NCBI GenBank assembly: GCA_011800805.1
Contig: MPNW01000241.1
Span: forward strand, 54,628 to 118,627
From: Hirudo medicinalis
Lineage: Eukaryota > Annelida > Clitellata > Hirudinida > Hirudinidae
DNA: 64,000 bases
Reading direction: 5' to 3'
Shown here one piece after another: positions 53,947 through 64,000 of the stretch (positions within the stretch are counted from its first letter, which is position 1; every line of letters starts with the position of its first letter). Below the pieces are notes generated by a model, which saw only the letters and a program-made list of their open reading frames with translations, was not told where the DNA came from and ran no database searches. Both the position numbers and the translations under genes were made by a program.

Positions 53947-55170
53947 AATCCTTTGATAAGTCAAGATGATTTTACACCGTTTGTTCACTTAAAATTACAA
54001 GCTTTTAGTCGTGCAAATTAATAAAATAAGAATGAACACCTAGAGGACGAACAAGTTCGGAAAGTTCAAACCAAAACAAATAATTCGAAAAAGTAAAAAC
54101 TGAGAAAAGCGGGCTTAAGTGATGGGATATTTAATAAACTAATTTTTCTACATTTTAAAATAATATTTTTTCGAATTATTATGGATGTAACTAAAATTTG
54201 TTTTATTCTTAATGTGAAGTGATAAAGTGACATGCAACTGATAAACGTATAAGACTTTGCTTGAAGCAGAGTTGGTTCGGTGTAATGGTGACATGTCAGG
54301 CTTAATACGTAATCACTTCATGTAATATTCACATTTGTATCTAGTAATTACTTGGACCAAGCGATGAATACCAGATTTTACAATGGCATTAAGACAATAC
54401 AGAAGCAAGTTTTGCAATTTCTGTGCATGAAAGTTGTTAATCTGATTGTATTGTTAATAGATACAAATTAATTTTTAATAGCTTGTATAAAGTATTTTAG
54501 AAAATAGTTTATCCATAATAGTGATAACAGCAATTCTCCCTGCATTATCAACGGGCCGCGGTCAGCTAAATCAAATTTTTGACCTTTGATCTTCGATCCT
54601 AACATGATTTTTTACTGAATGATGACTCTGGTGAGTTTTACAACGACAGGGCTTTATACAAAAATTGTCACTTAATTTGTGTTAATCAAGAGCCGTAGGT
54701 GTATTTCCCCAATTGGCTAGAGCTGGCTAGAGACTGCGGACGTTATTTGGTGACCTTTTATTACGCTTTTCCAAGACCAGATTGAACTAACTTGGATGTT
54801 TAGAAGTGTTAACCCCGTGAGGGAATGTCAATTTTTTTTTGGTGGTCTGCAAAAGTGAAAATTTTGAATTCTTTTATTAGCAAAAATGCCTCCTGCGTTG
54901 GCCAGAAATCCCTCAGGACGTCTGTTCACCCTTCCACCACGATGAGGTGCAGGAAGGACTTTGGAAGGGGCGAGGTGAGGCGGGGGTGAATGATTGATTG
55001 TGATGGTGACACGAATGAGTGATTTTGACCGTTAGCTATAAAAAACAAAAAAACTTACTTGGATAAAGGGTGGCTCGAGGAGCGCCCTGTCAGGCAACCA
55101 GGAAAACCTTATTCATGATTGCATGAAGCAGATAAGACATGTAAGTATATAAGATAAGCAGAACAAATAT

Positions 55171-55217
55171 AAATAATAATAATAATAATGGTAATAATAA
55201 TAATAATAATAATAATG
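55171..55217 (+). repeat. (AAT)n microsatellite
   Basis: AAT units interrupted once by a GG dinucleotide. Confidence 0.9.
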
Positions 55218-55685
55218 GATAAAATATACACATTCTAGTTAAATGGATTATTTGATCGCATCGTCATTTTATAGGAAAGATTCCCTTGCAAGGAAATCTC
55301 ATTGGTTCGTCGTAAATCATATCAAATTTGCGTCATCTTCAAGATGAATCTCAACTGAGATTATGTTTTTGTTTGAATATTTCATATTAAAAAAAAGTCT
55401 CATTAAAATATTAAACAATTACAGTTTTTTGAGTTTTTTTGCAAACACATTTTTGTCACAACCGACAGAAATTTCAGGCCCCTAGGCAGGGAGTTACTTA
55501 CCCCTCTCCCGTAGGGATCTCTACCCATATTAGGGGGCTGCACGCCCCCAAGCAGCAATGAAACTAAATTCCAAGTGTTCTGAATCCAGGGGATGTTAGG
55601 TATCAACGTCCAATAAAAAGCCAGACTTTGGCGGGTCAGATCTTTGATCATTTTTTTTTAGGTTTTTTTCGAGTTTTATTGATTT

Positions 55686-55714
55686 AAACAAACAAACAAA
55701 CAAACAAACAAACA
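55686..55714 (+). repeat. (AAAC)n microsatellite
   Basis: About seven AAAC units. Confidence 0.9.
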
Positions 55715-55912
55715 AGCTGTTATATAAAAAGCAAAACCATTAAAACAAATTCAAATAAACTGACCTGTCAGACTGACCCAAATAAATCATTATATAAATA
55801 GATCATAAGAGTATAAATGCCATTGCTGCATTGTTTCTCAGTCTAAGTTACTGCGAGCTCCTAAAGTTGACTTTTTATCTCCAGCTGGATGTTCTATGTT
55901 GCAGTGTTGTCG

Positions 55913-56345
55913 TTACAATACGGGGTTAGTTATTTCGCTCAACCTGTGGACGATAAAGATGATTCCTAGAGTCCATCTAAATTGAAAAACGACAAATGTG
56001 GCGGCGCTCTTGTCAAAGGTGTTGATCTGGAAAACTGTGACAGGTGCACTGCAGTCTGTTGGTGGTAAAATTTCTGCAGCGATGGCTATCGCTAAGCCAA
56101 TATTGCCATTAAAATCGAATTTAGCTTGCCTGATATTAAAAAAAAAACCGGAGAAATGAAAAACGGGCTCTACATCTGCCGCCGGTGTGGTCTTCAAATC
56201 CGATGCAACTGTCAATTGAAGGTCCGGGGATTCCAGATGTTCGTGACTGCACAGCTGCAGAGCACAGGGAACTGAAGACCTTGATCGTCAAGGCATACGA
56301 GACATGGTTGGAACAGCCAAGGCGTCTAAGCCATGGCTACTAAGC
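55913..56345. other. Unrecognised GC-richer block with open frames on both strands
   Basis: The minus strand is open for 100 codons (56215-55913). The plus strand is open for about 64 codons and ends TAA at 56343, with the stretch KAYETWLEQPRRL just before it. Neither translation is recognised and no splice partners are evident. It stands out in base composition from the AT-rich surroundings. It may be a transposon remnant or an isolated exon; a function cannot be given. Confidence 0.25.
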
Positions 56346-57153
56346 GATCAAATAAGGGACGAAATTTTTTTTTGCCGTTGCGTTTATTAAATTTAATTGA
56401 ATAAATTGTAAAACTGTGAAACTAACGACGTGATCACTAACTGTGATACCTTCTCTCCTTATCGCTTCCCAGAGAGATAATGAGTTTACAAACGTTACAA
56501 GTCTTACTAACAACATTCATAATAATAACAGTTCAAAAAAGAAGACAAAAATATTACTTCTTTGGATGCATAATTTTTTATGAAACGAAGAATAAAAAGC
56601 GGAACCATCAAAATAGTTTAAAAAAACTTTTTTGATGTGTCGCTAATGAAGGCATCAAAACAATAAGCAGGTACCAGAATGAATTGAAGGCAAACATTTG
56701 AGCAAAATGAATAATCATGAGAACACTTTTGGAGAATTGTCTGTGTGTATCAGGATACTTCATAAATAATGTCATCATTCATAACGTTAAATAATGTTAT
56801 TGAGATACTCAAGTAATGAACATAGGTTGTCATGCTTACGATTCACATTTTAGGTGGTTTTGAAGATCAATTCAGAATTCGATCTTAAATTTAAGATTTA
56901 AAATTAAGAATTAATGTCTTCAGTGGACAAATTAAGTGGAGGTAAACATCAATAATCATAACATTGAGCAACAAAATGTTTGTGAGGATCTCGCAACTGG
57001 TGATGAAGTAAACATTTTACTCAGGTGTTCAAAAATCATTTTTAACAAAACACCTTTAAACAAATTCTGGTGCCCTGTTCAAAACAAAACTCCACAACAT
57101 GTTAATCTAGTTATGAAACTAATTAGCATAAATTAACAACTAATTTGCATAAA

Positions 57154-59478
57154 TTAATATGTGATGATCTCCCAGGTTTGCACTCTGAAGTCAGCTTCAG
57201 AGCAGCCAACCAGTTTGGCATAATAGCTGAGCTCCTGGGTGGTCTTGTCTCTCTGAGAGATCTGGGTCAAGCAAAGGTTTGGTTTTGAGGTCAAAGTCAG
57301 GGCGTGACCTTTCCACGTCCAGGTTTGTTCTTCGGATTCTTCGCATGACGTGAGGACGAGCTTGTTCTTGATGCCTGTTTCAGTGCCCTCTTCATCAACA
57401 GATAAGCAGGAATCACCTGGAAGGTTAAAGGTCATTATTATAATTGTTGCATTCTTTAATAGCTTAAGTTTTTTAAGAGCATTTTATCAATTACAGCCCA
57501 TATAATTGTATAACAATTATTAAAAAGAAATATTAAGCTATTTACTGTCCACCAATTAATGAATGATTAAGCCCAGCAACAGATAATTAAATAATTAATG
57601 GCAATTATTTGTTAATTCATAAAAACCACCTTTTATAATCATGAATCAAGGAACATCATAAATCTCTGATTAGTCCATAGTTAATACAAATTTAAGGACA
57701 CAATATTCGCATTTAAATTATTATTAAATATATTCTCGACTCACGTCGTGTAATTATCCATATTCATGCAACCACATTTGTCTTAATAACATTACTACAT
57801 TACATCTACTTTAACATTTCATCTATTGTCTTTGCAATGCATTTCTGCAACGTAGAAGAGAGCATGCGTTCGGGTCCACGACTAATTTGAATATTCCAAT
57901 CTAATTAACATTTCCGCTCAGGTGCGAAGCTAGTTACCTCTGAAGATGACTCCGTTCTTATCCATCTCGAACATCATGTTCCGGTCGTAGATGTGGTGTC
58001 TGCAGAGAACCATTTCGACGTCGACTTCTGAAGATGCTCTCAGGCAGTAAGCTGCCTTCGTCTTCAGCTTGCCAAACATTTCAAAGTTCTCAGAGGGAAT
58101 CAACACCTCTTTAGCCACGTGGTTCAAGTACCTGAGGAGTTTGTTTGACTCAGTGATGGTAATTTTAAATATTAAATAAACCATTATTGACACTACTACA
58201 GATGATGTCGTGCCAACAAGGTGATGAATAATCATTATCATCACCGCTATCTTGATCATTAGGTGATGAATAATCATTACCATCACTGCTATCTTGATTA
58301 TGCTATCAATCACCATTACTTATCATCACCATCATCATCATCACCACTACCATCATCACCACCACCATCATCACCACCACCATCACCGCCACCGTCATCA
58401 TCATCATCATCACCATTGGCAGCAGCAGTTACAACTCACCAAGTAAAGTCCTGGCACTGCAAATTGTTCTTTTTGAAGAAACTCTTCCTCAAGGTGATCA
58501 GTTCGGACTCCCGCTGTCCCACAGATCCACTGACGTTTCCCTGATGAAGGGACAGGGACCTGATCAACATTTGTTTACAAATTTCAAAACTTGTAAAAGT
58601 ATTTTCATGGAGTTTTATTTTAGTGGTGACTCCCGAACAACATTTCAAATGTTCCAGAAACATTCGCACGTGGTTACTAGTGGAATTGAAAATAGAATGT
58701 CCTTTCTGAAGCTTTCTGACAAAACTGTTTTTTTAATGAAGGATGTGCTGATTTCACCTCAGTTGAGATGCCGTAACACGAACCCTCTGACTTAAATTGA
58801 AATGACATGGCCTAACTAGATGACATGACATACCTGTAGTCATTGAGCCAGAGTTCCAAGATGCGTCTGTAATTGGCAGGGGAAGATGTGGATAGAGGAC
58901 GCAGGGAGGAATGGACGGCAACTCTCGAACATTTTGCCACTTTGATCTCGCCTTTTGATGTGGAATTATTGAAATGTTTATATTAATTTAAACCAACAAA
59001 GTTTTTGCTAAATGGTGACTTTTATTTTGTAATCTTTGAATAAAAATAAAATTAACTGAAACTAATTAGTTAATAAAACTGATCAATCACAACAATGAAT
59101 TGAAAAATAATCACTAATTAATCAATTCATCAACAGGGACAACGTGAATCATCCATCATCCATCAAATCCTGACAATCCCCCCCCAAAAAAAACCAATTA
59201 GTTATACCACAGGACATAAATGCAATTTAAGCTCAGATAAAATATGCATTTTTGCATTTTAAATAGAGTTGAAAATATGTCAAAATAAAGCAGAGGCATC
59301 AATTTCTGACCTCCGCACATCCAAATCCTGAACGAGAGTTCCAAGTTCTCCCCTCCGCCATCAGCTTCAAAGTGCTCGTCGTAGCCTCCTATCATCTCCA
59401 TGAATGACTTCTTGATTGCAAGCACCTGCAGTTTGGATGAAATAATTTTAAAATGTAATAATATAACATAACATAATA

Positions 59479-59524
<46 letters not shown>

Positions 59525-61463
59525 TTATTTTAATAAAATATTAATTTTAAACAAATATATTTATGGATTGTTTGATTAATTCAAGCTTTAGTATTAATAT
59601 TAACAATTACAAATGTGCTCAACATTAAGTTAACTTCATTGCAATGTCACGAACCTCTCCTCTCATGACGGAAGTCGTCAGAAACTCCTCCAATTTGTCC
59701 TGGTTGCTTTCAAATGCAACTGTGTACAAACTCCAGGAGAAAGTGTTCACAAGGGAGTCATCTGTCTTGAAGAACCTAAGACAATGATGAAAATGATGAT
59801 GATGGTGATGGTAATGGTGGTGGAGGTGATGGTGGTATTGTTGTTAGTAGTAGTGATAAAATGATATTTGTATTAGTCAATTTGTAATTGTATTAGTCTG
59901 CTGTGACCAAAGATTTACTAAGCAATTCAGTTTGAATCAATCAATCATGTAAAACGGTTGGTTACTTGGTAACAAATAACCCTTAATAATAAATAATCTG
60001 GTAACATATCTAACACTAAACTCATTTGATAACTTCTTTCTGCTCTAATTCACTCATCAAATGCCAACCTGTGTCCAGATAGCATGTTGTCAAAATGTGG
60101 AACAACTGCAGTGTTCTGCTCGTGGACAAGTTTTGCGATGAGCGGTTGAGCCCAGCCGTGGTTGACGATGACCGAACTGCTGACGTAAATGAGGATCGTG
60201 CCCTTTGCCAACAGAGTTGCTTTGTGTCTCGTTGAGGCCGTGCCATCGTGGTGGTCCGATCTGAGGAGGGAATCGGGAGGAGCCATCGTGCATCAGAATG
60301 ATTACCATGCACTTTCATCAACGTTTTGTGATTTATGAATGTCAATCACTTATCATTTTAAAAGTGAATTTCAATTTGATGTTAGATATTTATTTCACTG
60401 CATTGTTTGTGATGATACTGAAATAATAATTCATAATGCAGAACATCAGATGGCATCGTTGATTGTTAGGAAAATAAAACTTTAAATAATAATGCTGCCA
60501 TGGAGAATGGCTTGTTGAATTCAATAATGTTATACTTCTGATTTCTAAGCATTTTTTTGAAAACGTCGTTAATAAAATAAAACTTAAATTAAAACTTAAG
60601 AGATAATTTTCAATTGTGATTAAAAGATTTTTGCAAAAACTGCAAAAAACCACCTGTAAAGTTTGACTTTGTTGAATTTTGGTGTTGCCAAAAAGGAAGA
60701 AATCTTTTGTTTGGAGTCGAGTTCTTTGGTGCCGTCGTCGATGACGATGATCTCCTCGTACAAGTCAAAAGGTGTGTGATCCACAATGGCACTGATGGCC
60801 AATTTGAAGTGCCCCAAATCATTCTTGGCATGAAAGTGCATGATGATGGAAACTGTCTCATGGATGTCGTACATCCTTGTGAAGTCGTACGCTTGGTCGA
60901 GACATTTTGGGGGTCGAGTGTCCTCAAGAGCATTCAAGTAGATGTCAACTTCTCCATCTGACATCCACCTCTCATCCTCATCCTCATACTTGAAGTCAAA
61001 GTTTGTTTTTTATAAATGTATTTAAAATATTACTCTAATCATATTATTATCAAAACGTAGTTAGAGGTTAAAGTCTGCTTATTTTTGTAAAATTGAGTTT
61101 TAAACAATACTTTAATTACATCATTATCAAAATACAGTTTGATTAAACAACAATTGAAGTTAAAAGATTGGAAAATCATTGGACTCTTTCAAAATAAATG
61201 CAAAACATGCACCACAAGTTGTCCTGTAGCCCCAACAAATTCACCAAGTAATCAGCATCTTTAAATGCAATAGAAATGTATCAACATTTTAGTCTCACCT
61301 TGTATCCAACATAAGCCAGAGATCCTCTTTTAAAAAAATTCGTTCCAAAGTAAACATACAGCAACAAGCAAGACAGTAGCAGTAAAATGCATTTCGATGT
61401 TTTTTTGTTGTTCAGATAATAAATCCTCATTCTTCGCAAAATGAAGTCTAAGAACTTCGGCAT
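57154..61463 (-). CDS. GALNT-family (polypeptide GalNAc-transferase-like) protein lacking the DxH motif
   Basis: Nine exons in consistent phase, 540 aa: 61463-61299, 60988-60654, 60260-60069, 59775-59655, 59425-59311, 58951-58834, 58559-58440, 58131-57938, 57416-57154. A short basic N-tail and one hydrophobic segment (about residues 25-40) give a type II Golgi membrane topology. Next come the GALNT landmarks DTRPPKC (Asp78), a [12 protein letters not shown] strand, [21 protein letters not shown] and [17 protein letters not shown]. The C-terminus is a ricin-B lectin domain with CLRA, CLSV and CLTQ repeat starts and QTWTW/QTWEI motifs. In active enzymes a DSH triplet binds Mn and UDP-GalNAc; here Ser194-Ser195-Ser196 occupy those exact positions, and the CSRVGHVFR-type motif has become [10 protein letters not shown] lectin-like or pseudoenzyme role is inferred. 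The junction entering exon 58559 is the least certain. Confidence 0.87.
58322..58416 (+). repeat. (CAT)n/(CAC)n microsatellite in a GALNT-like intron
   Basis: About 95 bases of mixed CAT, CAC and ACC units, ending about 25 bases before the 58440-58559 exon. Confidence 0.95.
59474..59524 (+). repeat. (AAT)n microsatellite in a GALNT-like intron
   Basis: About 16 AAT units with one irregular start. Confidence 0.95.
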
Positions 61464-62487
61464 ATTTTATCTTTACTCGATTTGCAGACGAATTGTTTTA
61501 CAACGATTTGCAACACTTTTTAGTTGTTTAAATTCGACTTCTCAAATAGAATTTTCCCAAAACATATCAGACAGCAATATTGAGTCCACCGGCTTTCAAC
61601 CAATCGAGAGAGTTTGTTTTGGCCTTTAAATACAGGTGTGCACGAACACCTTCGACGAGCGACTCAATGGTTTTCGAAGATCGGCTTATTCAATACTTGA
61701 GATAATTTTTAGCATTTACTCTTGAATCGTGATCTCATTGCCACGCTGCTTTATTTGGTAAATTTAATGACCATTAATCGCAACTGCACATTCAATCTTA
61801 AGTTAAGATTTTTAACCATTTATTTTTATAATTATCAAATAAAACAAATCCCAATATTTATTTGGACCATGGTTTGCACCAGCGGTTGCAAGAGAACCGG
61901 TTTGATAGTCTTCATGAAACTCATCTCATCACAGAGGTGAATTCAGTTGTTTCGAGTTTGGTTTGATTGCGGCAGGTAGCTCCATCTTACATTATATGGA
62001 AATATTTTTATTTATTTGATGCAATATCAAGCTAAAGGTATTTATAATCAATTATGCAGGCTTGGTTCTTATTAATGTCCTCATTAAATTTGAAATTGAG
62101 CAATTTTATAAATTTTATTTATTTTTTTATAAATACAGTTTTATTATATGTCTCAAGTTGTTTTAGTATTGCATTTTCAAATATTTGTAGTGCCATTTTA
62201 GGATGCGCCTAAAATTAAATTTGAATATTCAAGTAATTACAACTTTATCAATAAAGTTTTAAAAATTGCATATAAATCGATTAAAATTCACCCCATAAAT
62301 ACATAGCAATGGAAAGTACTTCTAAAAATTGCAATTACATTATAAGTAACATTTCCTCTAACATTCCCGCAATTTCAGATATATTTAAGTAAAAATGCCG
62401 AAAATTGCATAAAATCAAATCAAACTAAGTCATCCGATAAAGATGATGGGAATATTGGAAATATTTTGTAACATGAACATGAGTAAC
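61464..62487. other. Upstream region of the GALNT-like gene
   Basis: AT-rich and without a recognised gene. The first few hundred bases are the likely promoter and 5' UTR of the GALNT-like gene on the minus strand. Confidence 0.4.
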
Positions 62488-62650
62488 CTGGACGTTTCAC
62501 AGGAACAACTTTTGTTTTTGATTTATGTCAATGACTTATGAGTTTGCAACTCATCTGAACACCTCGAGTGCTATTGTTTGCAGATGACACCAGTCATTTT
62601 CTATCTGGAATTAATATTATCGGATTCTTCTCTGCAATGAATACTATGCA
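62488..62650 (+). mobile_element. Second non-LTR reverse transcriptase relic
   Basis: One frame reads QLLFLIYVNDL, then a stop, then VCNSSEHLE. A shifted frame reads LLFADDTSHFLSG and FFSAMNT. Together they parallel the relic at 5489-5812 (LLFLVYVNDLCNSSEILE, then LLFADDTNVFVSG and MLSVMNT). A stop and a frameshift show that it is dead. Only about 50 residues around motif C survive. Confidence 0.8.
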
Positions 62651-62757
62651 ACATATTCAGTACTTGGTAGTAAATATTTCTTGTCATTTATCATGTGCGT
62701 CGTTATATAAATATAAAAACAGTAATGACATTGTATCACTCATTTATATAACCATAT

Positions 62758-62986
62758 TGTTGTGACGTTGCATTACAATACGGAAACGTTTGGTATAAAA
62801 GGAGTGGATATCAAGGAAGGGAAGAATGGGGTTCAAGGAAGGTGTGTCTTTCGAGGAGTTCCCGTTTGATTTTCTTGGAGGACGTTTCAGTTGTCGATAG
62901 TCGTGTGTTTTGTTTCAATTGTTTGCGAGGGAATAAAGGCAAATTTCTATTTTCTATAAAGTTGAGTCTCATACAAAGACCTAACA
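62758..62986 (+). mobile_element. Solo LTR of an LTR retrotransposon with 5-bp target duplication
   Basis: The 229-bp unit starts TGTTGTGACG and ends CCTAACA, giving the TG...CA ends of an LTR with a short inverted terminus (TGTT/AACA). It is flanked by CATAT on both sides, at 62753-62757 and 62987-62991. Inside are a TATAAAA box near 62794 and an AATAAA near 62932, as expected for an LTR promoter and polyadenylation site. No gag or pol frames adjoin it, so it is a solo LTR left by recombination. The start resembles Ty3/Gypsy LTRs, but the family is not fixed. Strand is taken from the TATA-to-AATAAA order. Confidence 0.85.
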
Positions 62987-62991
62987 CATAT

Positions 62992-64000
62992 TTAAGCTAA
63001 AGCAATTTAATTTGAGCTTCCAACTATTCAACTTGCTGACTTCCTTTACTTAATCTCCAGAAAAAGAAAAATTTCCTACTTGTTGCTCTTCGTTTACCCT
63101 ATAACTCTCATATCGATCATGCTTTTGTACTCAAAATTCCTCAATTAAATATTTTCCATTTGGCAATTTTTATATATAAACGATATTAGATCATCACATC
63201 TTTTTGATAATTTGTTTTCAAAACATCTTCTTTACACTCATATACTGTTCGATCAACATATAATTATAGATAAATTTTTGCTAAATCTATTGTTGGTTCT
63301 CGTTTGATTGTTTGCACGTGACCCAAGGTCTACGCTGATAAGCCACGAAATATCCATTTTGTTATCAACTCGTAATTCATTGACTATGTTTTTCAACATT
63401 TTCAACAACAATTTCATTATTCGTGATTCAATGAATGTTTGTTTTATAGTTTATTTGGTTGAAATTCACTAAAGTTCCCATAACTGGTAATAGGACGTCC
63501 ATCAACGAGAGTTTTTCTTAGGGCGATACTTTCCTTTTTGAGTTATGACAATTTATTTAAATAAAATTCATGTAATAGAAAGCACTATTCCATGAAAGTC
63601 CATGTTAATGTCGCAATTTGGCTAAGTGAATACACTCATCGATACATAGTTTAAGCTTTCATTTGAATGGCCCCACTTGATTTCCATTATCATCTAGTTG
63701 ATTAAATATGGAATCACACACGTCAACTCTTGCAGACGTTGATGTTGGTGAATAGTAGCCACTTGCTGACACTCCTTTAAGTTAATAAAAATAACTGTTT
63801 GAATAAATGATAAAAACATTAAATGAAACTCCAGCAACAATTGCATGCCTATGAAATATGGTTGTCAACTAACTGTCCATGTATTTAAAGAAAAAGAAAA
63901 TCAAACCTGGTGCATAATATCTGTAGGTTTTAACGAGCGCTGGTTTTACGTTTTTGATGTAAAATATTGATTTCAAATTCACGTTGAAACAAGTTTCAGT
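62992..64000. other. AT-rich tail of the window, nothing recognised
   Basis: No coding motif, RNA gene or clear repeat is seen. Confidence 0.4.

Larger units (their letters stand above)
53947..57153. other. Intergenic region between NCAPD2 and the GALNT-like gene
   Basis: The first part should hold the NCAPD2 promoter and 5' UTR (minus strand). No gene is firmly recognised. It contains an AAT repeat at 55171-55217, an AAAC repeat at 55686-55714, a GC-rich hairpin near 55535, and an unexplained GC-richer block at 55913-56345 listed separately. Confidence 0.5.

Noticed and set aside
53947..53988. Upstream in-frame ATG extending NCAPD2
   Set aside because: The family alignment begins at the ATG ending at 53946; the 14 extra residues look like a 5' UTR reading, though this is not proven.
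55403..55651. 82-codon minus-strand frame
   Set aside because: It crosses the GC hairpin and repeat-like sequence, and no family is recognised.

Overview
The window is eukaryotic nuclear DNA from an invertebrate animal. Its genes have many short exons, AT-rich introns with GT-AG borders, abundant trinucleotide microsatellites (ATT, ATG/CAT) and animal-specific gene families. The FAM13, MAP1/Futsch, ZC3H13, condensin NCAPD2 and GALNT homologues are far from the vertebrate sequences but clearly aligned with them. AT content and microsatellite load would fit a lophotrochozoan such as a leech (Helobdella-like), but that is an inference. Exon maps were built by hand from splice sites, reading phase and remembered family motifs; no search was run.

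Layout: (1) 1-3106 has no recognised gene but holds a 21-bp motif in three copies and an inverted pair of ends. (2) 3107-4200 (+) is a two-exon RING finger protein. (3) 5060-5815 (-) is a decayed non-LTR retrotransposon. (4) 7217-16080 (+) is a FAM13 homologue: RhoGAP domain plus FAM13 C-terminal blocks, about 21 exons, one junction unresolved. (5) 18346-25250 (+) is a ZC3H13 homologue, 20 exons, 1212 aa, a subunit of the m6A writer-associated complex. (6) 26054-42716 (+) is a MAP1/Futsch homologue, 4 exons, 1732 aa, with a 10.9 kb first intron full of microsatellites and a 4.4 kb central exon carrying five 27-bp repeats. (7) 43621-53946 (-) is condensin subunit NCAPD2, 30 exons, 1329 aa, convergent with MAP1. 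(8) 57154-61463 (-) is a GALNT-family type II membrane protein, 9 exons, 540 aa, with a ricin-B lectin domain but without the catalytic DxH motif. (9) 62488-62650 (+) is a second reverse transcriptase relic related to the one at 5 kb, followed at 62758-62986 by a solo LTR with a perfect 5-bp target duplication.

The genes have unrelated jobs (GTPase regulation, RNA methylation, microtubules, chromosome condensation, glycosylation), as is usual in an animal gene neighbourhood; there is no operon. The most notable items are the DxH-less GALNT, the intact solo LTR, a tRNA-derived SINE family with an ATT tail (24948-25090 and 50649-50783), a probable GC-AG intron in the FAM13 gene, and the recent repeat expansion in MAP1. 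I did not find a convincing new multi-gene system.
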